From CAZZCS01 sp964652645 (GTDB lineage: Bacteria; Cloacimonadota; Cloacimonadia; Cloacimonadales; Cloacimonadaceae), in the NCBI GenBank assembly GCA_964652645.1, contig CAZZCS010000142.1, positions 1 to 5,032 of the forward strand: 5,032 bases of DNA, read 5' to 3'. Under the pieces are notes generated by a model. The model ran no database searches and had not been told where the DNA came from. It saw only the letters and a program-made list of their open reading frames with translations. Position 1 is the first letter of the stretch, and the number at the start of each line of letters is the position of its first letter. Shown here in pieces: positions 1 to 5,032 of this stretch. Made by a program: the position numbers and the translations under genes.

Positions 1-979
1 CGTTTGTAGCTCTTTGGATGGTATCCACCATGAGCAGGGAGTCCGGCTGGAGGTTTTCCGTGCCGCACTCGATCAGAAGCTGGATGGTGCCGTACTGCTG
101 GTACATCCAATCATGAAAACAGCCCTTTCTACTGAGGTTTGGGAGGGCTTGATAGGTTCCGGATCCGCTTTCTTTGATGATCGTATTGGCGGCGCCTTGA
201 GCGATTGACTGGGCCAGAGCCAGGTCTGGAGAGGGACGAACGTTTTTCCAATCGAAGGAATAATAGATTCTCTCCGAATGGTCTCCTGTGCGGGAAGAGT
301 GCCAGCAGATGGAGTAGGTAAATTTCTTGGACTCACAGAGGGCAGCAATAGCCTGAACTTCGGATTCGGACATCGAGCCTGGGCCCCGGTAGTAGTCGAA
401 CTTTTCCTTGCCTACAGGGTGAAACAATGTGTCTCCATGAACCCAGTTGAAGCCAAAATTGCGGTTGATATCCACGCCATCAAGGTCATAACCTACCCTG
501 GGGTCAAAATCAAAAATGCCATTGCCGTTCACATCTCTTTTATTCTTTCTATAGGAGGTATCGATGTTGTCCGTCACTACCAGGTGCCCTTCGGGATTGA
601 AGGTGGGGACAAACCACATTTCGAGCTGGGAAAGCCAGATGTTGTAAGGAGTGGTATTACGATTTTCGAGGATCTCTTTGATGTTGCTGAGGGTAATCTG
701 CACGCCCAAAACTTCTTCGGCATGTACCTGGCCCACAAAGAGGATGGCGGGTTGGTCCTGATCCTGGGTTACATTGTTGCTGATCTTGATCCCATAGATG
801 GGGACCTGATCTTCCTGGCTGTACCCCAAAAGATGTACCTGGGCCTGATTGGGATATTCTGTTTCGTAATAATTGAGCAGATCCAGTATCTCAGCGTAGG
901 TGTTGTAGCATGTAGGGAGGTCGTTTAGTGCTGCCAGAGAGACACTGATAGAAAAAAGCAAAATTAGAAGGTGTTTCAT
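1..979 (-). CDS. Secreted M14-family zinc carboxypeptidase, 3' part beyond window
   Basis: The frame opens at ATG 979 and stays open for 326 codons to the window edge, so the N-terminus is complete and the C-terminus is missing. GGAG at 988-985, five bases before ATG, supports the start. Residues 1-17 (MKHLLILLFSISVSLAA) look like a signal peptide, so the enzyme should be exported. M14 metallocarboxypeptidase landmarks appear in order: zinc ligands H86 and E89 (GQVHAEE), RKNKR at 144-148 (counterpart of the carboxypeptidase A R127 region), VDINRNF 169-175 (N144/R145 counterparts), zinc ligand H227 in CWHSS, Y276-Q277-A278 matching the Y248 segment, and the general base E304 in LLIECGTE. The family removes C-terminal residues from peptides using a zinc-activated water. 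A loop at 149-157 (DVNGNGIFD) resembles a calcium-binding DxNxNGxxD loop. E88 replaces the Arg usual in HxRE, which may alter specificity. In this lineage a sorting tail would be expected in the missing C-terminus (inference). The family call is secure; the substrate is unknown. Confidence 0.94.
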   Translation of the reverse strand, partial: MKHLLILLFSISVSLAALNDLPTCYNTYAEILDLLNYYETEYPNQAQVHLLGYSQEDQVPIYGIKISNNVTQDQDQPAILFVGQVHAEEVLGVQITLSNIKEILENRNTTPYNIWLSQLEMWFVPTFNPEGHLVVTDNIDTSYRKNKRDVNGNGIFDFDPRVGYDLDGVDINRNFGFNWVHGDTLFHPVGKEKFDYYRGPGSMSESEVQAIAALCESKKFTYSICWHSSRTGDHSERIYYSFDWKNVRPSPDLALAQSIAQGAANTIIKESGSGTYQALPNLSRKGCFHDWMYQQYGTIQLLIECGTENLQPDSLLMVDTIQRATN

Positions 980-1003
980 GTAAACTCCATATATCTAGCT
1001 TAA

Positions 1004-1033
1004 TTTATATCTATTGATCTTTTTTATATGCAA
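1004..1033 (-). promoter_or_regulatory. Candidate promoter of the M14 carboxypeptidase
   Basis: On the minus strand a TATAAA (1009-1004) lies 18 bases after TTGCAT (1033-1028), inside an AT-rich block. Initiation would fall near 997, giving a short leader of about 18 bases that contains the GGAG at 988-985. The -10 matches five of six consensus bases; the -35 matches only three. The call rests on spacing and position, and assumes a sigma-70-like consensus applies in this lineage. Confidence 0.3.
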
Positions 1034-1042
1034 TTTTCAATC

Positions 1043-1156
1043 CACTCTCCGCAGGAGCCATGTAAACAGGAGTCATGTAGCCTACGCGTAATTTATTGGT
1101 TTATAGCAAACTAAAGGGGCTATCAGGACTCATGCGATCATCATCACTCTCCGCAG
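1043..1156. repeat. Scattered short direct repeats in the rnpB-peptidase spacer
   Basis: The 12-mer CACTCTCCGCAG occurs exactly at 1043-1054 and again at 1145-1156, 102 bases apart. Between the two copies, CAGGAGCCATGTA (1052-1064) is followed in tandem by CAGGAGTCATGTA (1067-1079), and a weaker third copy CAGGACTCATGCG lies at 1124-1136. No open reading frame or convincing hairpin of useful size spans this spacer. The second 12-mer runs directly into the heptamer array, so the whole spacer looks like a local repeat-expansion or rearrangement zone. Function is unknown. Confidence 0.5.
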
Positions 1157-1216
1157 ACTACAGACTACGGACTACGGACTACTGACTTCTGACTACGGAC
1201 TACGGACTACAGACTC
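1156..1216. repeat. Heptamer tandem repeat, eight copies of GACTACN
   Basis: Eight consecutive 7-bp units read on the plus strand as GACTACA, GACTACG, GACTACG, GACTACT, GACTTCT, GACTACG, GACTACG, GACTACA, followed by a partial GACTC. Only the fifth unit departs from GACTAC in its first six bases. The array starts nine bases beyond the 3' end of the RNase P RNA. Neither strand can fold it into a hairpin, because units on one strand are all the same sense, so it is not an obvious terminator. It resembles the heptameric short tandemly repeated repetitive sequences described in other bacteria. Whether it is transcribed with rnpB is unknown. Confidence 0.92.
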
Positions 1217-1224
1217 AAAATAAA

Positions 1225-1574
1225 TCGGGATGATAATAAGCCGGATTCTGTATAACGATGTCTATTCATCTGGACTGCCCCTCGCGGAGCAGTTCGTGCT
1301 GCCTACCCGGAGGCATAATTGCGCGGGCCGCGCTGAGCCTCTCTATTTGGCATTGCACCGGATAAGGCATTCCTGGCTATCCCTGTCACCAGAGATACCG
1401 GTAGTCTCTTACACTACCATTTCACCCTTACACGGCACGAGCGTGCCATGCGGTTTGTTTCTGTGGAGCTAGCTCTGCATCACTGCAGCTTCCCGTTAGG
1501 AAGTATCCCGCCCTGTGGTGTCCGGACTTTCCTCCAAAGGCTTGTGGCCTTCAGCAGACATCTAATCATCCCGA
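1225..1574 (-). ncRNA. rnpB: RNase P RNA (bacterial class A)
   Basis: This is the catalytic RNA of RNase P, which cleaves the 5' leader from pre-tRNAs together with the RnpA protein. The minus strand carries the universal core: GAGGAAAGTCCGGAC (5' P4 side, about 1534-1520), ACAGAAACAAACCGC (1464-1450), GTAAGGGTGAAA and GTAAGAG within 1431-1398, GCCAAATAGAGAGG near 1356-1343, the CCGGGTAGGC loop-15 region near 1314-1305 that contacts the tRNA CCA end, GATGAATAGAC, and ACAGAATCCGGCTTAT (1251-1236). P4 pairs as AG(U)CCGGA with UCCGGCU, including the conserved bulged U; relative to the E. coli RNA one pair is changed on both strands, a compensatory change. P1 is a perfect 10-bp helix formed by 1574-1565 and 1234-1225, which sets the ends at about 350 nt. 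It starts 13 bases after the zinc-ribbon stop codon. No T-run terminator follows; only ATTTATTTT lies beyond P1. Confidence 0.98.
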
Positions 1575-1579
1575 AAGAT

Positions 1580-1611
1580 AGTATAATCTATTCTTCGATA
1601 TGGAGCATCAA
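1580..1611 (-). promoter_or_regulatory. Candidate rnpB promoter inside the 3' end of the upstream gene
   Basis: TATACT at 1585-1580 lies three bases past the TAG stop of the zinc-ribbon gene. It would place initiation at about 1573, matching the 5' edge of helix P1 (1574). The best -35 is TTGATG at 1611-1606, but the spacer of 20 bases is long. The -10 fit to the predicted RNA end is the main support. The alternative is processing of rnpB from the nadC operon transcript. Confidence 0.42.
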
Positions 1612-2298
1612 AATCCTGCCGCAGTTTTCACAGACCAGGATTTTCTTCATTTGCTCGAGCTCGATCTTTATTTGGGGGCGGATCACGATCCCGCAGCCGC
1701 CACAATAGCCATCCACGCTATAGGCAACGGCCTGGTTGTTTTTGTGTTTGATCAGGTTTCCATACTGGCGGATGAGGCCATCAGGAAGGGTGCGCGCCAG
1801 GACGTTGCGCTCGTTTCTGATCTCTTCGATACTGATATCCAGCTTGGAAATTTGCTCTCGCAGATCGCCTTCTTTGGCTTTTTTGTTCTGCTCGGCTGTG
1901 GCGAGATCAAGCTTTGAGGCTTCCAGGCGAACGTTGATCTCCGCTTCCTGATCCATCAGCTCGAGGATGGTGGATTCGATATCTGAAATTTTGGTGTTCA
2001 GATAGGAGATCTCGCTATTGAGAGCCTTGTATTCTTTATTGGTCTTGATCTCTGAAAGCTGGGTAGAGTATTTCCTGATCTGGTCTTGATGAGTCTTGAT
2101 ATCGACCTCGTGAGCACGGACTTTTTTGATCAGTTCGGCTTTTTCGGTTTCGATTGTGAGCATCGCTCCCATCGCGGCATCCACGCTATCGATGATGTCG
2201 TTCAACTGCTTGGGAAGCTCCTCTTTCAATACCCTGAGCCGGCCGATTTTATCGTCCAATTTCTGCATTTGGGCGAGGGTCTTTAGCTTTTGTATCAT
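1588..2298 (-). CDS. Coiled-coil C4-type zinc-ribbon protein (DUF164/COG1579 family)
   Basis: A 236-residue cytoplasmic protein without signal peptide or membrane segment. Residues 1-170 are rich in K, E, L, I and Q with heptad-like spacing, indicating a long antiparallel coiled coil; it includes the family signature NKEYKALNSEI (87-97). The C-terminus is a zinc ribbon with ligands C199/C202 (CGGC) and C223/C226 (CENCGRIL). Length and domain order match the family represented by chlamydial CT398; some family members are linked to secretion or to nucleic-acid-related roles, but the biochemical function is not settled. The start is well supported: TAAGGAG at 2310-2304, five bases before ATG, and an ATGA overlap with the nadC stop, which implies translational coupling. 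rnpB begins 13 bases downstream, so this gene sits between NAD synthesis and RNase P RNA. The family call is firm; the molecular role is unknown. Confidence 0.94.
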   Translation of the reverse strand: MIQKLKTLAQMQKLDDKIGRLRVLKEELPKQLNDIIDSVDAAMGAMLTIETEKAELIKKVRAHEVDIKTHQDQIRKYSTQLSEIKTNKEYKALNSEISYLNTKISDIESTILELMDQEAEINVRLEASKLDLATAEQNKKAKEGDLREQISKLDISIEEIRNERNVLARTLPDGLIRQYGNLIKHKNNQAVAYSVDGYCGGCGIVIRPQIKIELEQMKKILVCENCGRILMLHIEE

Positions 2299-3122
2299 TC
2301 TCTCTCCTTAAATAATAAACTGATGTCCAGCGACTTGTATGAATGCGTCATGGATCCGCTGGAGATATAGTGCACACCCGTTCTGGCAAAGGAACGGATG
2401 TTCTTTTCGTTCACTCCGCCGGATACTTCGAGTTCTACTTTTTTGCGGTATTTTTTGGCCGCGATCCTAATCTCATCCAGGGACATATTATCGAGCATAA
2501 TCCTATCCACACCGGCCGAACAGGCTTCTTCCAGCTCTATGAGATTCGTGACTTCGACTTCGATCTTGTAAGCCGTACTGGATCTCTTTACCCGCTTGAC
2601 TGCTTCGGTAATCCCGCCTGCAGCCCGGATGTGATTTTCTTTGAGCATGATCATATCATAGAGGCCAAAACGGTGATTGAGGCCCCCGCCTACTCGAACT
2701 GCATACTTCTCCAATTGGCGCAGGAGCGGAGTCGTCTTTCTGGTATCAAGCAGTTGTGCTCCAGTGCCTTCCATCAATTTGACGAGGACGAAGGTCTTGG
2801 TGGCGATGCCGCTGAGTCGCTGTAAAAAGTTCAGAGCCGTCCGTTCTCCCTGCAGAATCGCATCCGGCCTGCCTTCGATCCGCATGATCTCGTCGCCCAC
2901 ATTGACGGGATCGCCGTCTTTGCGATAGATGGTGATCTTGATGCTATCGTCCAAATGCTTGAAAGTACGCCTCGCTACATCCACTCCAGCCAGTATTCCC
3001 GGCTCTTTGGCGACCATGTAGGCGATGCTGGTTACAGGCTCCAGATCAAGATAAAGACAGGTGACGTCGCCTGTAAAGATATCCTCTTCCAGGGCTTTGC
3101 GGATAATTGTGTCGATATTCAT
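2295..3122 (-). CDS. nadC: Nicotinate-nucleotide pyrophosphorylase (carboxylating), quinolinate phosphoribosyltransferase
   Basis: Converts quinolinate and PRPP to nicotinate mononucleotide, CO2 and pyrophosphate, the last step of de novo NAD precursor synthesis, in the cytoplasm. The full length of 275 residues is normal for the family. Visible landmarks: the N-terminal open-faced sandwich domain to about residue 110 with EDIFTGDVT (13-21); ERTALNFLQRLSGIAT (93-108), including R102; DTRKTTP (126-132) with R128/K129; VRVGGGLNHRFGLYD (142-156) with H150/R151; MLKENHI (159-165) with K161; IEVEV (187-191) with E190; IMLDN (208-212) with D211; LEVSGGV (231-237); and the phosphate-binding SSGSMTHS (254-261). 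All PRPP- and quinolinate-contact positions I can place are present, so the enzyme should be active. ATG 3122 is preceded by TTGGAG with a seven-base gap. Its stop overlaps the next gene as ATGA. A terminator hairpin ends just before the ribosome binding site, so expression is probably controlled by read-through. No nadA or nadB is in this window. Confidence 0.98.
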   Translation of the reverse strand: MNIDTIIRKALEEDIFTGDVTCLYLDLEPVTSIAYMVAKEPGILAGVDVARRTFKHLDDSIKITIYRKDGDPVNVGDEIMRIEGRPDAILQGERTALNFLQRLSGIATKTFVLVKLMEGTGAQLLDTRKTTPLLRQLEKYAVRVGGGLNHRFGLYDMIMLKENHIRAAGGITEAVKRVKRSSTAYKIEVEVTNLIELEEACSAGVDRIMLDNMSLDEIRIAAKKYRKKVELEVSGGVNEKNIRSFARTGVHYISSGSMTHSYKSLDISLLFKERE

Positions 3123-3137
3123 AACTGCGCTCCAAAC

Positions 3138-3167
3138 AAAAAAAGCATCTGCTTGCGCAAATGCTTT
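3138..3167 (-). terminator. Attenuator-like intrinsic terminator directly upstream of nadC
   Basis: On the minus strand AAAGCATTTGC (3167-3157) pairs with GCAGATGCTTT (3152-3142) over 11 bp with a single U-G wobble. The stem is closed by a GCAA tetraloop of the stable GNRA class and followed by an unbroken run of seven T (3144-3138, three of them in the stem). This is a textbook intrinsic terminator in the nadC direction. Only GTTT separates it from the GGAG of nadC, leaving no room for a promoter in between. It therefore most likely acts as an attenuator or leaky barrier in the nadC leader, rather than as the end of the upstream gene, which has its own terminator. Confidence 0.75.
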
Positions 3168-3269
3168 ATATCTATGTAGTTAACTGAATAACTGATTCGT
3201 TTTTCCAGGGCCAAACACACGTATTTAATCATAATAGAACCAGGATTTTGCTTTTGGCTAGTTTGTCAA
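3168..3269 (-). promoter_or_regulatory. nadC leader with incomplete promoter elements
   Basis: The interval between the two terminators must hold the nadC promoter. A perfect TTGACA is at 3269-3264, but no good -10 lies 16-18 bases on; the nearest TATTAT (3236-3231) is 27 bases away. An ATG at 3232 opens a 37-codon frame that runs through the attenuator hairpin and ends at TGA 3121-3119, overlapping the nadC start as ATGA. It lacks a clear Shine-Dalgarno, so a leader peptide is only a possibility. I recognise no named riboswitch class here. If TATTAT is the true -10, transcription would start downstream of that ATG. Confidence 0.35.
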
Positions 3270-3304
3270 TCGCTTTTTGCCAGATCACGATTCAGCGGTC
3301 TAGT

Positions 3305-3335
3305 AAAAAAGGCGTCACACATAGTGACGCCTTTT
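3305..3335 (-). terminator. Intrinsic terminator of the surface-protein gene
   Basis: AAAAGGCGTCAC (3335-3324) and GTGACGCCTTTT (3318-3307) form a perfect 12-bp stem around a five-base loop, followed by T to 3305, giving a six-T tract. It starts 21 bases after the TAA of the surface-protein gene. The stem also ends in TTTT on the plus strand, but the longer U tract and the gene order indicate minus-strand use. Confidence 0.92.
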
Positions 3336-3356
3336 CGTATTTGGGTCTTGGGGGAA

Positions 3357-4631
3357 TTATTTCATTTTTAGTACTTTGTGGGTAGAGCTCTTGGAGGGGC
3401 TTTGTACCTTCACGAGATAAACACCACTGGCAGAGGGGTTACCCGATCTGTCCCGGCCGTCCCAATTGAGCGTGTTTTGGCCTGAGGATAGCTTTTGGGA
3501 AATAGATTTTACCAGCTGTCCTTTGATGTTATAGATATTTACTTTTACCTCAGCCGATTTTGTGCTGCTTACCTCGATTGAGAGCTGGTCCCGGAAGGGA
3601 TTGGGATAGGCAGAAACTTTGATGACGGCTGGCAGCAGCTCCTCTTCTGGAACGCTGATTATGGACATGCTTCCGTTTGCCACCCAGAAATACTTTTCTG
3701 TGCTGTCTTCAGATTGGATCCAGAATATACCATAGAGACCCTCTCCCTGGGTAGGCGTGATCACAATGTCGGCCTTGCGGGAGGCAAGCACAGGATCTGC
3801 AAATTCTGAGGGTAGAGCATTGAAAGTAGATTCCGCCACTGGATCCCCGGCTTCACTAATAGTCCGAATGGACAGGTTTCCTTCAGTGTTGACAGTGGCA
3901 TAGTAGAAACCGCCAGGAACTCTATTGAGCGCATATGCCTGGGACATGGAATCATTGAATAATATCTCAGTGGCTTGCCCTTGAGGTCTGTCATACATCA
4001 TCAGTTTCAGGGATGCATCATTTGTGCTTTTCCATACCTGGAGAGTCTTATACATTTGGATTAGCCTGATTTTGGCAAGCATCCAGTCCTCACCTGTGTC
4101 CATTACATCTGATTGATTACCCATGAAATACCATATCCTGTTGTTCATATGATGTACCCAATATTCACCCATCCTATCATAGGATTTTATATAAGCTTCT
4201 TCGTTTAGGGGCAGTGATTGTAGAAGACCGTGCTCCTGTACATAATCATAGATAACATGTCTCACACACATACCCAGACCAAATACGAGAGGTCTGAGAG
4301 ATGGAGGGGTTGTTCTGGAATCCCAGTGATAGTTTTTCTTGTAGCCAACCCCGCTTCCGGTGGCTCCAGGGTAGTTGATCCCGCCGAAACTGTAGCCTGA
4401 ACCACCGGGAATGATGGGATCGCTCCAATAGACGCTGGTCGGAGTGCCACACATATCGTTTGCTATATCCCAGACCCCGCTATGAGATGGATATTCTGAG
4501 TCGTTGGAAGAACGATGCAAGAAGCCCTGGCGTCCTTGGAAGATGGAGCCCCACATGTGAACTGTGCCCCGCTCCTTGTAGGGTTGACGCTCGGGCCAGA
4601 GGGGATTGTACCAGGGATAATCCAGCCCCAT
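3357..4631 (-). CDS. C-terminal part of exported surface protein with Por/T9SS-like sorting tail
   Basis: This is the downstream piece of a frame-broken gene. The 424-codon frame begins formally at ATG 4631, but the same frame is open back to 4712 (27 more residues, including PPSPHWPTLPEE) and there is no ribosome binding site at 4631, so the ATG is probably internal. Residues 4-110 continue a surface-protein module, with NPLWPERQPYKERG, TVHMWGSIFQGRQGFLHRS (23-41), GYKKNYHWDSR (96-106) and a PP segment. In style they resemble DUF4900-type modules of FCB-group proteins (recollection, not a search). Residues 120-330 match no domain I know. Residues 335-424 form an Ig-like secretion tail: YPNPF (342-346), NIYNIKGQLVKSI, NWDGRDRSGNPSASGVYLV (389-407) and terminal HKVLKMK. 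Such tails direct export and attachment through the Por/type IX system, or are FlgD-like modules. TAA is at 3359-3357 and a terminator follows. A structural or adhesive role at the cell surface is inferred. Confidence 0.85.
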   Translation of the reverse strand: MGLDYPWYNPLWPERQPYKERGTVHMWGSIFQGRQGFLHRSSNDSEYPSHSGVWDIANDMCGTPTSVYWSDPIIPGGSGYSFGGINYPGATGSGVGYKKNYHWDSRTTPPSLRPLVFGLGMCVRHVIYDYVQEHGLLQSLPLNEEAYIKSYDRMGEYWVHHMNNRIWYFMGNQSDVMDTGEDWMLAKIRLIQMYKTLQVWKSTNDASLKLMMYDRPQGQATEILFNDSMSQAYALNRVPGGFYYATVNTEGNLSIRTISEAGDPVAESTFNALPSEFADPVLASRKADIVITPTQGEGLYGIFWIQSEDSTEKYFWVANGSMSIISVPEEELLPAVIKVSAYPNPFRDQLSIEVSSTKSAEVKVNIYNIKGQLVKSISQKLSSGQNTLNWDGRDRSGNPSASGVYLVKVQSPSKSSTHKVLKMK

Positions 4632-5032
4632 CCGGGTAGAGTGCGTGCTCTCCTCTGGCAGAGTGGGCCAGTGGGGTGACGGCGGTCTGCGGAAATGCCC
4701 TGCGGTGCAAATCTATCATCGTGTAAAGCGTGCCATCATACTCATGATCCGGGGTAGAGGGATGCGGGTGCTGATACTCAAAGGTAAAAGCCCCATCAGT
4801 TCTGGGATTACCATTGCCACTATTGGGAGCCATAAGATCTGCATAAATGTAGATACCGCCATCATCAGGGCCACAATTGGGGTGATAGCGCAAACTATCG
4901 ATGGGGCTCTTGTAGCCATACTTTATGATGATTTGCTTCATGGTTGCAAGAGTCAACCTGTCGTTGGTATTATCCTGAGGACTGCTTCCCGCAGGAGTTC
5001 CAGAGAGCAGGATGTCCCCGATGAGGTAGATG
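4480..5032 (-). CDS. Upstream part of the same surface protein, open at window edge, frame-broken
   Basis: The frame enters from the window edge at 5031 without a start and reads IYLIGDILLSGTPAGSSPQ, then IIIKYGYKSPIDSLRYH, GPDDGGIYIYADLMAP, DGAFTFEYQHPHPSTPDHEY and LYTMIDLHRR (about residue 111, near 4700). This is coherent surface-protein sequence and continues naturally into the neighbouring frame (PPSPHWPTLPEE... NPLWPERQP). From about 4700 to its stop at 4482-4480 the present frame turns into unlikely sequence overlapping the next piece out of frame, so that last part is probably not genuine coding sequence. The neighbouring frame is blocked by TGA TAG at 4718-4713, so the switch must lie between 4712 and 4631; the GGG run at 4700-4698 is a likely place. 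The TTG at 4956 is not a start, because the frame is open well upstream of it. Either a natural disruption or a sequence error would explain it. Confidence 0.65.
   Translation of the reverse strand, partial: IYLIGDILLSGTPAGSSPQDNTNDRLTLATMKQIIIKYGYKSPIDSLRYHPNCGPDDGGIYIYADLMAPNSGNGNPRTDGAFTFEYQHPHPSTPDHEYDGTLYTMIDLHRRAFPQTAVTPLAHSARGEHALYPDGAGLSLVQSPLARASTLQGAGHSSHVGLHLPRTPGLLASFFQRLRISIS

Noticed and set aside
73..348. 91-codon minus-strand frame
   Set aside because: It overlaps the peptidase in another frame and runs through the Y276 and H227 segments; an out-of-frame shadow.
278..928. 216-codon plus-strand open frame
   Set aside because: It lies wholly antisense to the M14 peptidase, whose frame carries all the zinc and catalytic motifs in order; the plus-strand product shows no recognisable domain.
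1156..1216. Repeat array as a CRISPR
   Set aside because: Units are 7 bp and contiguous with no spacers; it is a simple tandem repeat.
1573..1580. TATCTTTC as a Bacteroidota-type -7 element (TAnnTTTG)
   Set aside because: It would start transcription several bases inside helix P1 and remove pairs from the perfect 10-bp stem; TATACT fits the RNA end better.
1230..1708. Two plus-strand frames of 80 and 86 codons
   Set aside because: They cover the complement of rnpB and the 3' end of the zinc-ribbon gene; conserved RNA core motifs explain the sequence.
2343..2825. 160-codon plus-strand frame
   Set aside because: Antisense to nadC across its catalytic motifs; no homology visible.
3264..3269. 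Perfect TTGACA as a complete nadC promoter
   Set aside because: No acceptable -10 occurs at normal spacing, so it is recorded only as an element within the leader.
4954..4956. TTG as the start of the upstream surface-protein piece
   Set aside because: The frame is open and protein-like upstream to the window edge, so the true start lies outside the window.

Overview
The window reads as part of a bacterial chromosome. All supported genes lie on the minus strand, so the layout below runs from high to low coordinates. The organism is probably a member of the FCB group. The exported, repeat-like surface protein with a Por/type IX-style C-terminal tail, the secreted M14 peptidase with a Ca-loop-like insert and the general protein style fit Candidatus Cloacimonadota (Cloacimonas-like) best in my reading. 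That placement is inference; another Bacteroidota/Chlorobiota-type lineage is possible.

Layout in transcription order. (1) 5032-3357: a long cell-surface protein gene whose 5' end lies outside the window. It is split by an apparent +1 frame change near 4700; the downstream piece ends in a YPNPF / GVYLVKV sorting tail. (2) 3335-3305: a strong intrinsic terminator for that gene. (3) About 3304-3123: a leader region whose last element is a second perfect-looking terminator (11-bp stem, GCAA tetraloop, U tract) ending only four bases before the nadC ribosome binding site. This suggests attenuation of nadC. (4) 3122-2295: nadC, quinolinate phosphoribosyltransferase. (5) 2298-1588: a coiled-coil plus C4 zinc-ribbon protein (DUF164/COG1579 type), translationally coupled to nadC by an ATGA overlap. 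(6) 1574-1225: rnpB, the RNase P RNA, beginning 13 bases after the zinc-ribbon stop codon. (7) 1216-980: a spacer with an eight-copy 7-bp tandem repeat and several short direct repeats. (8) 979-1: the start of a secreted M14 zinc carboxypeptidase that runs off the window.

How the genes fit together: nadC (NAD biosynthesis), the zinc-ribbon protein and rnpB form a tight housekeeping cluster, flanked on both sides by genes for exported proteins. No mobile element, CRISPR array or defence system is visible. The points most worth a second look are the attenuator-like nadC leader (with an overlapping 37-codon ORF that ends in the nadC start codon), the frame break in the surface protein and the heptamer array at the 3' flank of rnpB.
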